Source: Hyphomicrobiaceae bacterium (GTDB lineage Bacteria > Pseudomonadota > Alphaproteobacteria > Rhizobiales > Xanthobacteraceae). Taken from it: a DNA stretch of 64,000 nucleotides. Of the stretch, positions 46,488-55,714 are shown piece after piece. The translations under genes and the position numbers were made by a program. The notes beneath the pieces were generated by a model. The model did no database searches. It saw only the letters and a list, made by a program, of their open reading frames with translations, and was not told the DNA's origin. Location: NCBI GenBank assembly GCA_021324465.1, contig JAJPJB010000092.1, positions 1 to 64,000 on the forward strand, in the 5' to 3' direction. Position 1 is the first letter of the stretch, and the number at the start of each line of letters is the position of its first letter.

Positions 46488-47587
46488 TGACACATTGGAG
46501 TAGCCCAGTTCGCGTCTTGGTCGTCGACGATTCGCAGGTCATGCGGCAGCTGTTGTCGACGCTGCTTGCCGCCGACCCGGAAATCGAGGTCGTCGGCACC
46601 GCCGCCGACCCGCATATCGCGCGCGAGCAGATCAAGGCCCTCAATCCCGACGTCGTTACGCTGGACGTCGAGATGCCGCACATGGACGGCCTGACCTTCC
46701 TGAAAAAGATCATGACGCTGCGACCGATGCCGGTTGTAATGGTCTCGACCCTGACGCAAACGGGGGCGGAGATCACGTTCGAAGCGCTGGAGATCGGCGC
46801 GGTCGATTTCATCCCGAAGCCTACCAGCGGCGGCCTCGCCCACGGTCTCGAGGATCTCGCTTCCGAGCTACAGCGGAAGGTCAAGGCCGCGGCAAACGTC
46901 AAAGTTGGCAGCCGTCTCATTGCCGCTCCCTCCACGCCGCGCCAACCGCGCTTGCGCCCGGCGACCGGCAAGTCCGGAAAGATCGTTTTTGTCGGTGCCT
47001 CGACCGGCGGCGTCGAGGCGCTCAAGGCGCTGCTTTTGGGCCTGCCGGCGGATTGCCCGCCAACCCTCATCACCCAACACATGCCGCCTCGCTTCACTGC
47101 GGGCTTCGCCGAGCGCCTTAATCGGCAATGCCCAATGACCGTCTGCGAAGCGGCCCACGACCAGCGGATCGAGCCGGGCCACGTTTATATTGCGCCCGGT
47201 TCACATCATCTCGAGATTGCCCGTGTCGGCACGCATCACGTGTGCCGTCTGTCTGACGGGCCTCCGGTCAGCGGACACCGCCCGTCCGTCGACGTCCTAT
47301 TCCGCTCCGCGGCGCAGGTTTGCGGCAAATCGGCGGTTGCTGCGATTTTGACGGGCATGGGCAAGGACGGCGCCGAGGGCATGTTGGAGCTTCGCCGGGC
47401 CGGCGCCTTCACGCTGGGGCAGGACGAGGAATCCTCATTGATCTACGGCATGCCGCGCGCCGCCTTCGAGCGCGGCGCAGTCATGCAACAGCATTCGCTT
47501 GCGCATTTGGCCGACGCGATTCTGGACGCCTGCGAGGTCGAGGGGTACGGCGAAGCGCGCGCGGGACATGGCATCCATGCCGCCTAA
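46487..47587 (+). CDS. cheB: Chemotaxis response regulator methylesterase CheB
   Basis: A 366-residue protein with a receiver domain (acidic pair DD near residue 14, phospho-acceptor Asp60 in TLDVEMPHMDG, T/K later) and a methylesterase domain whose Ser-His-Asp triad lies in GASTGGVEAL, TQHMPPRFTAGFAERLN and GMGKDGAEG. It removes methyl groups from receptors when phosphorylated by CheA. Overlap with cheD by one base indicates coupled translation. Confidence 0.95.
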   Translation: MTHWSSPVRVLVVDDSQVMRQLLSTLLAADPEIEVVGTAADPHIAREQIKALNPDVVTLDVEMPHMDGLTFLKKIMTLRPMPVVMVSTLTQTGAEITFEALEIGAVDFIPKPTSGGLAHGLEDLASELQRKVKAAANVKVGSRLIAAPSTPRQPRLRPATGKSGKIVFVGASTGGVEALKALLLGLPADCPPTLITQHMPPRFTAGFAERLNRQCPMTVCEAAHDQRIEPGHVYIAPGSHHLEIARVGTHHVCRLSDGPPVSGHRPSVDVLFRSAAQVCGKSAVAAILTGMGKDGAEGMLELRRAGAFTLGQDEESSLIYGMPRAAFERGAVMQQHSLAHLADAILDACEVEGYGEARAGHGIHAA

Positions 47588-47627
47588 CCGACTTTGAGGG
47601 ATGTATCCGAGAGAACAGGGTGCCGAC

Positions 47628-48398
47628 ATGCAGGATCAAGCAGATACAGCACGGTTGAAGCTGCCGACGGTACTCGACCTTGCCGCTGCGGAGCGCTTTC
47701 TCGACATGATGTGCCAGCATGTGACGGCGCAGGCGCAGCTGCGTATCGACGCCTCTGAAGTCGAAACGCTGACAGTCCCCTGCATCCAGATCATCTTGGC
47801 GGCGATGCAGACCGGCCAGGTCTCGATTGAAAGTCCGTCGCGGGCGTTTGTCAGCGCCTTCGAGGACCTCGGTCTCGACTGTGACGGATTTGTTCATATC
47901 GATCCGGAAAGTGCTGCACCCGCCATCAGCCGGAGCAACGCGGACCAGGCGCGGCCTGAATCGCATGCGATCGAACACTTGCCACTCGCCGAAGCTCTCA
48001 GTCCGCCGTCTGAAAAAGCGATAGAGCAAGATATGGCCAAGCGCGTCCTCACAATCGATGACTCTAAAACCATTCGCGACATGCTCATGCTGACGCTTGC
48101 GGACGCTGGCTTCGAGGTTCTGCAAGCGGTCGACGGTCAGGACGGTCTTCAAGTGCTCGATCGCGAAGAGGTCGACGTCGTCATTACTGATATCAACATG
48201 CCGAAGATGGATGGCTACGAGGTGATCCGGCACATGCGCAGCAATGCCGCGCATAAGACAACACCGATTCTGGTGCTCACCACCGAAAGCGAAGTGGAAA
48301 AGAAAAATCTTGCGCGCGCTGCAGGGGCGACCGGTTGGATGGTGAAGCCGTTCGATCCGGATCGGCTCATCGCAACGATCAACAAGGTCGCGCCGTAA
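47628..48398 (+). CDS. STAS domain fused to CheY-type receiver
   Basis: A 256-residue fusion. Residues about 10-90 form a STAS domain (LPTVLDLAAAERFLDMM, RIDASEVETLTVPCIQII) like the small STAS proteins coded in related che operons. The usual DSSG serine motif is not evident. A 40-residue linker leads to a CheY receiver from about residue 136 (MAKRVLTIDDSKTIRDM) with acceptor Asp188 (ITDINMPKMDG), Thr and Lys (VKPF). ATG 47628 follows an AGGG; ATG 47601 is also open. In relatives the STAS protein and CheY are usually separate, so this is a fusion or a read-through after loss of a stop. Confidence 0.88.
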   Translation: MQDQADTARLKLPTVLDLAAAERFLDMMCQHVTAQAQLRIDASEVETLTVPCIQIILAAMQTGQVSIESPSRAFVSAFEDLGLDCDGFVHIDPESAAPAISRSNADQARPESHAIEHLPLAEALSPPSEKAIEQDMAKRVLTIDDSKTIRDMLMLTLADAGFEVLQAVDGQDGLQVLDREEVDVVITDINMPKMDGYEVIRHMRSNAAHKTTPILVLTTESEVEKKNLARAAGATGWMVKPFDPDRLIATINKVAP

Positions 48399-48420
48399 CG
48401 GCGATCGAGGAACATTGACC

Positions 48421-50706
48421 ATGTCCAGCCTTGACCAGTTGAAGCAGACATTCTTCGACGAGTGCAGCGAAGCGCTTCAACAAATCGAGCTCGGTCTGCC
48501 GGATATCCGCGACGGCGCGGGCTCGGAGGACACGATCAATGCCGTATTTCGGTCGGTTCACTCGGTGAAGGGCGGTGCCGGCATTTTCGGCTTCGAGGAT
48601 CTCGTCAAGTTCGCGCATGTCTTCGAAACTGTGCTTGACGAGATGCGCAGCGGCAAATTGGCTTCGACGCAAGAAATTGTCGATACACTGCTGCAGGCAA
48701 ACGACGTGCTGACCGACCTCGTCTCGATGTCGCGATCGGGCGAACCGATTCCGCCCGATTTCGGTTCTGAATGCCGCGCTGCCCTTCAGCAAATCTTGCG
48801 CGCCAATTCGGACGGCGAAGAAATCGGTGACGACGATTCCCCGGCGCCCGCCGAATTCGAAGGACTCGACTTCATCCCGGTGCGCGTCGACAACTTCGAT
48901 GAAGCGCCGCCGGAAAACCTTGAGTCGGAATATAAGATCGTTTTCCGTCCTAAGCCCGATCTGCTGAAGAAGGCCAACGAGCCGCTCTATATTATTCGCG
49001 AACTGCGCAAGCTCGGAAAGCTTGATCTCACAGTCGAGACGGATCGGCTGCCGCCGCTTGAGGAGATTGAAGCAGATCGGCCTTATCTCGGTTGGACCGG
49101 TACGTTGCGGACCTCGGCAACGCGCCAAGAGATCGACGAAGTGTTTGAGTTTGTCGTGGGCGACTGCGAGCTTGAGATTACACCGGCCGAAGCGGCTTCG
49201 GCTTGCGGCAATTTCGGCTCTGTTGCGCCGTCCGATGAGACGACAGCCTTGCCGAGCATGGATGTTGCACCGAGCCTGGTGCCCGGGACGGAGCCGACGC
49301 CGACCGTCGTCGAAGCGACAGTGCCGCTCTCGGCCACGCCGGCAGATCGCGCTGCTCCGGCCGCACCGGTTGCCGCACCGAGCAGCATTGAGCCCGCCGA
49401 AGCAGTAGCGCCCAGAGGGCAGGCCGCCAAACCCGTTGTCGGCGCAACCACAACCCGCGTCGAGCTCGAGAAAATCGACCGTGTCGTCAACATGGTGGGC
49501 GAGCTCGTCATTGCGCAAGCTATGCTGGGTCAAGTCGTGCATGGGCTGCCGGAAGATGTCAGTGCCCGACTGGTCCAGGTCCTTGAGGAAGTCGTCCATC
49601 ACACCCGCGAGCTCAAAGACAGCGTGATGTCGATGCGCGCGCAGCAAGTAAATGCCGTATTCCAGCGCATGCCGCGGCTGGTGCGTGAACTCGCCATGAA
49701 GACCGGCAAGAAAGTGCGGCTGGAAATGACCGGCGAAAACACCGAAGTCGACCGTTCGATCATCGAGCGTCTCGGCGATCCGCTGACCCATATCATCCGC
49801 AATTCGATCGACCACGGCATCGAGGCGCCGCAGGATCGCCTGGCGGCGGGTAAAGCGGAGGAAGGAACCATTCGTCTGTCCGCCGAGCATCGCGGCGGCC
49901 GCATTGTCATCGAGATCAAGGATGACGGCGCGGGAATCAATTCCGAGCGCGTCCTGCAAAAGGCACGGGATCGCGGCTTGGTGAGCCCAGATGCCGCGCT
50001 CACCGAAGACGAGATAAACAACCTCATCTTTCTGCCGGGTTTTTCGACCGCCGAGAAGATTTCCGACATTTCCGGCCGTGGCGTTGGCATGGACGTCGTG
50101 CGGCGCAATATTCAAGATGTTGGTGGCCGCATCTCGCTCAAATCAGATCGCGGCCGCGGCATGACGATCCAACTGGCGCTGCCGCTGACGCTTGCGGTCA
50201 TGGACGGAATGGTCATTCGCGTCGGCACCGAGACTTATGTCATGCCGATGTCGGCCATCGTCGAATGCCTGCGCCCGCCGGCCTCCGACATTCATGCCTT
50301 GATCGGCACGCCGGGGATGCTGCGCTTGCGCGGCAATCTCGTGCCACTGGTCCAGCTTTGCGTGCTCCTTGATATCGACTCGTCGGCTTCGGCGTCTGAC
50401 GAGCGGGTCATCATCATCACCGATGCCGGCGAGGGTGCGCGCTTCGGCATCGTCGTCGACGAGCTCTGCGGCCATCAGCAGGTCGTCGTCAAAAGCATTG
50501 AGGAAAGTTACGGCTCGGTTCCCGGCATTGCCGGCGCCACGATTCTCGGCAACGGGCGGGTCGCCTTCATCCTTGATGTTGAGAAATTGTCCGATATTGC
50601 CAGCAGCCAAAATGTCCAAACAGGCGTCACCCGGTTCGTCAACGGAGAATCCAGAGCGGCGGTCGCCGTGAACCAGATGGACGCAATGCGATCTCTTCAC
50701 CAGTGA
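48421..50706 (+). CDS. cheA: Chemotaxis histidine kinase CheA
   Basis: A 761-residue cytoplasmic kinase. P1 Hpt carries the phospho-accepting His47 in VHSVKGGAGIFGF. A second segment with an Asp/Pro/Ala-rich linker (to about residue 340) follows, then P3 dimerisation (EKIDRVVNMVGELVIAQAML), the ATPase with LTHIIRNSIDHGIE (N-box), IKDDGAGIN and GRGVGMDVV, and a C-terminal CheW-like P5 (ETYVMPMSAIVE ... VVDELCGHQQVV). ATG 48421 behind GAGGA is the start. It phosphorylates CheY, CheB and the STAS-CheY fusion in response to receptors. Confidence 0.96.
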   Translation: MSSLDQLKQTFFDECSEALQQIELGLPDIRDGAGSEDTINAVFRSVHSVKGGAGIFGFEDLVKFAHVFETVLDEMRSGKLASTQEIVDTLLQANDVLTDLVSMSRSGEPIPPDFGSECRAALQQILRANSDGEEIGDDDSPAPAEFEGLDFIPVRVDNFDEAPPENLESEYKIVFRPKPDLLKKANEPLYIIRELRKLGKLDLTVETDRLPPLEEIEADRPYLGWTGTLRTSATRQEIDEVFEFVVGDCELEITPAEAASACGNFGSVAPSDETTALPSMDVAPSLVPGTEPTPTVVEATVPLSATPADRAAPAAPVAAPSSIEPAEAVAPRGQAAKPVVGATTTRVELEKIDRVVNMVGELVIAQAMLGQVVHGLPEDVSARLVQVLEEVVHHTRELKDSVMSMRAQQVNAVFQRMPRLVRELAMKTGKKVRLEMTGENTEVDRSIIERLGDPLTHIIRNSIDHGIEAPQDRLAAGKAEEGTIRLSAEHRGGRIVIEIKDDGAGINSERVLQKARDRGLVSPDAALTEDEINNLIFLPGFSTAEKISDISGRGVGMDVVRRNIQDVGGRISLKSDRGRGMTIQLALPLTLAVMDGMVIRVGTETYVMPMSAIVECLRPPASDIHALIGTPGMLRLRGNLVPLVQLCVLLDIDSSASASDERVIIITDAGEGARFGIVVDELCGHQQVVVKSIEESYGSVPGIAGATILGNGRVAFILDVEKLSDIASSQNVQTGVTRFVNGESRAAVAVNQMDAMRSLHQ

Positions 50707-50732
50707 AGAGTCGACTTTAGGAGCGATGAACA

Positions 50733-51122
50733 ATGCCAGTCGCAGCAGTTCTAAAAGTCCTCGTTGTTGACGATCAAAACAGCGTGCGACAAATGACCCG
50801 CATCACACTCGAACAGATCGGGATCCGGCATATTCATGAAGCCGAGAATGGCAAGGAGGCCATGGGTACGGCATCCCTGCAGCCGCTCGACTTGATTATC
50901 TCCGACTACAACATGCCGGAAATGGACGGGCTTGCGCTGTTGCGAGCCGTGCGCGGCCATCCCGCCGCGCGAAAGGTGCCGTTCATTCTGCTTACCGGTC
51001 GTGGCGATCGCGAACTCGTCGTCAAGGCGGCGCAGGCGGGCGCCAACAACTATCTGATCAAGCCATTCACGGCCGACATTCTGCGGCAGAAGATTGAACA
51101 GGTGATGGGAAAATTATCGTGA
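50733..51122 (+). CDS. cheY: Chemotaxis response regulator CheY
   Basis: A 129-residue single receiver domain with the DD pair (Asp13, Asp14), acceptor Asp58 in ISDYNMPEMDG, Thr88 and Lys110 in YLIKPF. This is the canonical set of CheY residues. When phosphorylated by CheA it binds the flagellar switch or acts as a phosphate sink. An AGGAGC site precedes the ATG and the stop overlaps the following gene. Confidence 0.94.
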   Translation: MPVAAVLKVLVVDDQNSVRQMTRITLEQIGIRHIHEAENGKEAMGTASLQPLDLIISDYNMPEMDGLALLRAVRGHPAARKVPFILLTGRGDRELVVKAAQAGANNYLIKPFTADILRQKIEQVMGKLS

Positions 51123-51538
51123 CAAGCGTAATGAGAACAGAGATACCGGCAGGGCAGCTCGTCGACGAAATTTCCACATTCTTGGTCGCCGCCGCCGCAG
51201 TGCTGCGCGAAGCGATCATGCGTTACGAAAAGACCACCGCGCGTATCACCGAGCACGTGGCCAACCGGCCGAACGAAGCCAATCGCGATCTCATCGTGAC
51301 GCTCCAGGAATTCGATCGCCTGCATCAGGAATTTGCGGCGATCGCCGAGGTTCTGACATCGGCGGCGGCAAAACCCAGCGAATCCTGGCGGCGCGCTGAG
51401 GGCGGGGTGCATCCCGCCGAGGACGCGATCGCGAACATTTCGATCGCCGACCTTAAGGAGCGCATGATGCGCCGCCTCGGCATTTCAATGATTGACCTGA
51501 CGATGCTTGTGCCGACCGGCGAAGAAGTCGAGTTCTAG
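51119..51538 (+). CDS. Small helical protein of the che operon, function unknown
   Basis: A 139-residue mostly helical protein without a recognised domain. It shows an amphipathic stretch LVDEISTFLVAAAAVLREAIMRYEKTTARI and a later LTIFDRLHQ-type helix pair, then an IADLKERMMRRLGI tail. It starts at GTG 51119, whose bases overlap the cheY TGA, so it is translated with cheY (ATG 51131 is an alternative). The site suggests a role in the chemotaxis pathway, for instance as a phosphatase or scaffold, but nothing in the sequence proves it. Confidence 0.7.
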   Translation: MTSVMRTEIPAGQLVDEISTFLVAAAAVLREAIMRYEKTTARITEHVANRPNEANRDLIVTLQEFDRLHQEFAAIAEVLTSAAAKPSESWRRAEGGVHPAEDAIANISIADLKERMMRRLGISMIDLTMLVPTGEEVEF

Positions 51539-51618
51539 CGGCTTTGTCGGGCGCACGGTCACTTGCCTGATTGTCGCCGCCGACTTTGCACCTTCTTCGG
51601 TACATCGCGAGTCGTGCA

Positions 51619-52203
51619 CTAAATCGTCACGTGCTTGACCACGCGTTGCAGGCCCTTGGTCAATTCCGGAACCTGTTCAGGCTTCATGTGGCGATAGGAT
51701 CCTTGGCGGGCCAGCATCAGCGCATCAATGTGGCATGCGATCGACTCCATGTTGCATTCGCTGTCCGCCTCGAAGGAATCCAAGAGCTCACAGAGCGAGC
51801 CGGCAATGAAGGCAAGCAGCTCATAGCCAAGGGGTGCCGCGGTGTCGCGTATTTCGCGGCAGCGGAACGCCGCCGTGTCGATCCAGCCCGGGCCGGCTTT
51901 GCCGGTTTCGGCAGACTTGATGAGCTCCCATAATCCCTCCAGCTCGCGTTCGAGCCACTCATCGTAGCCTGGCCTCGCTTCTTCGAGCGCGGCCTCGGCA
52001 CGTTCGATGGCGCGGTCGCGCGGAATTCCGCCGGCCCGCCGCGCCATTTGCTGAAAGCGCGTGTCCACCGGGAAAATCCGTGCATCCGCACTATCGTCTT
52101 GCGTTGCGCCGACTTTCGCGGCGGCCACCTTGCCGCCCGCGACCTTCGGATCGGCCATCGGCCGTTCTCGGCTCCCGGCGCTGCGATTTTTGGCTCTGAC
52201 CAT
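51619..52203 (-). CDS. Conserved-looking hypothetical protein coupled to a response regulator
   Basis: A 194-residue protein with a basic, Ala-rich N-terminus and an otherwise helical body (FQQMARRAGGIPRDRAIERAEAALEEAR, YDEWLERELEGLWELI, then CHIDALMLARQGSYRHM). The start ATG shares one base with the TGA of the response regulator upstream (TGATG), so the two are co-translated; ATG 52158 is a second choice. It resembles small proteins found beside chemotaxis receivers (possibly CheE-like), but I could not confirm a family. It converges on the che operon. Confidence 0.7.
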   Translation of the reverse strand: MVRAKNRSAGSRERPMADPKVAGGKVAAAKVGATQDDSADARIFPVDTRFQQMARRAGGIPRDRAIERAEAALEEARPGYDEWLERELEGLWELIKSAETGKAGPGWIDTAAFRCREIRDTAAPLGYELLAFIAGSLCELLDSFEADSECNMESIACHIDALMLARQGSYRHMKPEQVPELTKGLQRVVKHVTI

Positions 52204-52805
52204 CAGTCTTGTCCGGTCCGCACCGCGCTGAACAAGCTGTCGATGTCGTCTTGCGCGAGCGCGGGTCCGCTTTCGGCGCCGACATCAAGCTCTTTGTCGC
52301 TTTTGCGCCGGCCTACGCCGCCCGGATAGCCTTCGATCTTGAAACGTCGATCCGGACCGAAATAAGTGGCGGTATCGACAAATTTTCGCGGATTGAATGC
52401 GATCCAGCTCAGCCGATCGTAGAGGCTCGCCGGCGAAATCGGCTTGGCGATCACCATATTGGCGCCGGCATCGCGGGCGCGCTTGATCGTCGCTTCGCGG
52501 GCGTCGCTCGACATGATGAGGATCGGCATGGTCCGGTGTTCGTTGTCGGTCTTGCTGCGAATAGCACGCGTCAGGGACAAGCCGCCATGCGGCGGCAGAT
52601 GCATGTCGCAGATCATGATGTCGATCTTCTGTCCGGTCAGGGTCTGCAAGACGCCATTGGAGTTGCGGACCTCCAGGATTTTGTTTGCTCCAAACCCCCG
52701 CAACATGCCGTGGATCAGCATGGAAATGTATGAACTCGGGTCGGCGATGAGGATCACCAAATCCCGGAGATTCATATTGGGAGGTGTCGCTATCACGCGG
52801 CTCAC
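52203..52805 (-). CDS. Response regulator receiver protein, atypical
   Basis: A 200-residue protein whose first 130 residues form a CheY-like receiver: the acidic N-terminal Asp of IADPSS, acceptor Asp in ICDMHLPPHGG, Ser in MSSDA and Lys in VIAKPIS. The remaining 65 residues (YFGPDRRFKIEGYPGG, GRRKSDKEL) are not a known output domain; the FGPDRR motif recurs in small alphaproteobacterial receivers. It can start at GTG 52805 or ATG 52775. It is coupled to the next gene by a TGATG overlap and may feed into the neighbouring che pathway. Confidence 0.85.
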   Translation of the reverse strand: MSRVIATPPNMNLRDLVILIADPSSYISMLIHGMLRGFGANKILEVRNSNGVLQTLTGQKIDIMICDMHLPPHGGLSLTRAIRSKTDNEHRTMPILIMSSDAREATIKRARDAGANMVIAKPISPASLYDRLSWIAFNPRKFVDTATYFGPDRRFKIEGYPGGVGRRKSDKELDVGAESGPALAQDDIDSLFSAVRTGQD

Positions 52806-53860
52806 GCGGCCCCATCCCGACGGTTCTTGGATCGCAGTATCAAATTCGGGCAGCTGCCGACCGTGCGAGACCGGATATGCATCAGCCTGCTCGGACAGGC
52901 GAAATGTGATCGATCGCGCATCGCCGCCGCTGCTTGCACAAGCTCTCCTTCCCCCCGACCGTGCCGCAGGCAGAACTCCTGGCCCGCCAGTAACTCCGCA
53001 TCGGCAGCCGTCGAGTTGTCCGGCTCACTCCATCCGATTCGCAATTTTGATCCGATGGGATTCTATCCATGAAATAACAGTAATGTCGAATATTAAAGCG
53101 CGGCGTTCACATGTCGAACGGTCGCGCTGATTCGGCCCATCGGCAAAGACGGCAATGAAAAATGGACAGGCTGATCATTGCGGTCGCCTGCGATTCCAGG
53201 ACGTCCTTTCGAAGTCGAATGCTTCCTTACCGGCGCATTGCCGGCGCATTCTGGAATCTCGATCAATCCGCAGGGGGCTGCCTCAAGAGAGAGGCCTATG
53301 CGGCGCTGTTTCTGGTTTGGCCTGGCGCCGGCACTCGGACCCTGCCGACCGAAAAGGCGCTGATCTGGCGGTCGATCACCTCCCGACGGAGTGGATCCAG
53401 AATGCGGGCGTAATGGACTCGCGGGAACACCCGGTTCAGGCTGAGGGCATGATGAATGTGGCGCAGGGGCTCGGCCGCGGCCTCGTCACGCAGAGAGAAG
53501 TTCGGCAAATTCTTGGGCTCGCCGAACAACAAGTGCCGGCGCTCTGTCCCAAGCCCGGGGTGCCCGACTGTCTTTACCGCATCGCACAAAGACAGAGTGT
53601 GCGCAAATGCTTGGAAAACAGCCCGCCTATTCCTTGGGCAATTGCATCGAACATGACAACTGTTATGGTTATGTTGGGGGCAGCGAGCGTTGCCGAGTTT
53701 TGCCATGCCGGCACACTCGTGCCAAAAGGGAAGTCCGCGCGCCGCAACGATCGCTCGGCAGGCAAAACGGCCAACGGTATTCGGCGTCGCCACAGATTCT
53801 GTTCGGTAATCTCGCCGCAAAAGAGCGGGGACGCGTGGCGTCGAAACAAAGGGGAGGACA
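52806..53860. other. One-kilobase stretch without a supported gene before the lactate permease
   Basis: Long frames run on both strands but none has a ribosome site, a convincing start or a recognised motif. On the minus strand, fragments such as MFDAIAQGIGGLFSKHL and LRREVIDRQISAF fall in different frames and could be a decayed regulator gene, but I cannot name it. The stretch likely carries the promoter of the permease gene (ribosome site GGGGAGGA at 53851-53858) and of the divergent response-regulator pair. Confidence 0.4.
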
Positions 53861-55486
53861 ATGTTCACGCAAATCACCGATCCACTCGGCAATATTGGGC
53901 TGACCTGCATCGTTGCGTTGATCCCGGTCGCCTTCCTTCTCATTTTGCTCGCGGTGTTCCGCGTCTCGGCTTGGCTGGCGGTCCTGCTCGGCTCGATTGT
54001 GACCTTCATTCTTGCGGCTTGGGTCTGGAAAATGCCGCTCGACACCGGCGCGCAAGCTTATGTCTACGGCTCGGCAACAGGCGTCTGGAACGTCGATTGG
54101 ATCACGTTCTGGGGACTGGTGCTGTTTAACACGCTCGGCTTTAGCGGCGTCTTTGAGAACTTCCGTCGCTGGCTGATCTCGCAGGGCACGCTCGACGTGC
54201 GCGTCCAGACCATGCTGTTCGCCTGGGCGTTCGGCGCGCTGCTCGAGGGCCTGGTCGGCTTTGGCTATCCCTGGGCGGTAGTGGCTCCGATCTTGATCTC
54301 GCTCGGTTTGGCCGATCTCGACGCAATCCGTGTCGCGGCGATCGCCAATAACGCTCCGGTATCCTATGGCGCGCTCGGCGCGCCTATTATTGCGCTGGCT
54401 GCCGTGACCGGTTATCCGCTGCTGGCGCTGTCCGGCTCAGTTGGCACGGTCGTTGCGGTTCTCGCGCTGTTGCCGCCATGGGTGCTGATCTATCTCGTCT
54501 CCGGCAAAGCGGGGTTCAAGGACGGTTGGCCACTCGCCATTGTTGGCTCATTGGGCTACATCTTGGGTCAATGGCCGACTTCGGTTTATTTCGGCCCCTA
54601 TCTGCCCGACGTGATCGGTTCAATTGTTTGCTTCGTGGCCTTGTTGATCCTGCTCAAGGTCTGGAGGCCGTCACGCATCCTCGGCTACGGTGGTACGCCG
54701 GTCGATGCCGCGAAGATGGCCGAACAGTCGCGCGAGCATGGGCTCACCACCAATGAGCTTTTGCTGGCGTGGATGCCGTTCGCGGTACTGGTCATTGTCG
54801 TCGGACTATGGACCGGCCCGTGGTCGAGCCTGCCGGCGATCGGCTGGTATTTCGTCCAGGTTCAAGCGCTCGCACCGGAAACCAAGGCTACGATTTCCGC
54901 GGCGTTCAAATTCGCGCCGTGGGTCGGCGGCAGCGCGATCCTGGCCTCCTGGCTGATTGTTGCCGCGCTGCTTGCGCTGGCCGGCAAGCTTAAGGCGAGC
55001 GATATTGGCAATATCTTCGCCAAAACGTTCCAGCAGATGTGGGGAGCGCTGTTGGTCGGCGTGTTCATCTTCGGGCTTGCCTATGTGTTCAATTATTCCG
55101 GCATGGCCGCTTCGCTCGCCAAGGGCTTCTCCTATCTCGGGCCTTGGTTTGTTGTCGTGGCGCCAATTCTCGGCTTTATCGGCGTAGCTTTGTCGGGCTC
55201 GAACACCTCGACCAATGCCATGTTCGGTAAATTCCAGGCGCTTGTCGGGGTCCAACTCGGCATGCCGACGCTGCTGCTCCCGACCCTAAACTCGGTCGGC
55301 GCCGAGATCGGCAAGCCAGTGGCGCCGCAGACGGCAAGTGTGGGCGTCTCGACCAGCAAGTTTGTCCGGAACGAAGGCGAGGTCATCCGCCATAATTTCG
55401 GTTGGACGCTTGCCCTGCTTGTCTATCTGATCGTCATCGGCGTTGGCTTCTACCTTGTCAACCCAGGCATATTGAGCTTGCACTAG
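53861..55486 (+). CDS. lctP: L-lactate permease (LctP/LldP family)
   Basis: A 541-residue inner-membrane carrier with about 14 helices. It shows the family features FWGLVLFNTLGFSGVFENFRRW, the conserved FAWAFGALLEGLVGFGYPWAVVAPIL block and the late AGLSGSNTSTNAMFGKFQ-type segment (here VALSGSNTSTNAMFG). It carries L-lactate and related 2-hydroxy acids such as glycolate into the cell with protons. No lactate dehydrogenase or lldR is adjacent. A strong hairpin follows. Confidence 0.93.
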   Translation: MFTQITDPLGNIGLTCIVALIPVAFLLILLAVFRVSAWLAVLLGSIVTFILAAWVWKMPLDTGAQAYVYGSATGVWNVDWITFWGLVLFNTLGFSGVFENFRRWLISQGTLDVRVQTMLFAWAFGALLEGLVGFGYPWAVVAPILISLGLADLDAIRVAAIANNAPVSYGALGAPIIALAAVTGYPLLALSGSVGTVVAVLALLPPWVLIYLVSGKAGFKDGWPLAIVGSLGYILGQWPTSVYFGPYLPDVIGSIVCFVALLILLKVWRPSRILGYGGTPVDAAKMAEQSREHGLTTNELLLAWMPFAVLVIVVGLWTGPWSSLPAIGWYFVQVQALAPETKATISAAFKFAPWVGGSAILASWLIVAALLALAGKLKASDIGNIFAKTFQQMWGALLVGVFIFGLAYVFNYSGMAASLAKGFSYLGPWFVVVAPILGFIGVALSGSNTSTNAMFGKFQALVGVQLGMPTLLLPTLNSVGAEIGKPVAPQTASVGVSTSKFVRNEGEVIRHNFGWTLALLVYLIVIGVGFYLVNPGILSLH

Positions 55487-55494
55487 CGACACCG

Positions 55495-55532
55495 CGCGCG
55501 GGTCGTTCGCTTCGGCGACCCGCGCGTTCTCT
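55495..55532 (+). terminator. Hairpin after the lactate permease gene
   Basis: CGCGCGGGTCG (55495-55505) and CGACCCGCGCG (55516-55526) form a perfect 11-base-pair GC-rich stem with a TTCGCTTCGG loop, eight bases after the stop. The tail TTCTCTT is short of T, so termination may be partial. Confidence 0.65.
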
Positions 55533-55610
55533 TGGGCCGAAACGCGGCCAACGCGCAACCCGACGGACCGTAGCCTCGATTTGGTCTCCGTGACCTGCCG
55601 ACGCCCGCCT

Positions 55611-55714
55611 GGAGCGCTTTCCGATTCGATGGAATCGGAAAACGCTCCAGAGGTTTTTGTTCTGGCGCGTTTTCTTACGGAAATCCGGTACCCGCTTTTC
55701 CGGAAAATGCTCTA
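55611..55714. repeat. Dispersed intergenic repeat, copy B
   Basis: The second copy of the element at 36940-37041. GGAGCG..TTCCGATTC-GATG-GAATCGGAA..CGCTCC forms an 18-base-pair imperfect hairpin containing a perfect 9-base inverted repeat, followed by the GCGTTTTCTTACGGAAA and CGCTTTTCCGGAAAATGCTCTAG parts. Its last bases CTAG supply the TAG stop codon of the minus-strand MmgE/PrpD gene. Confidence 0.8.

Noticed and set aside
53155-54129. 324-codon plus-strand frame before and into the lactate permease
   Set aside because: Its second half is an out-of-frame shadow of the permease gene and its first half has no motif or ribosome site.
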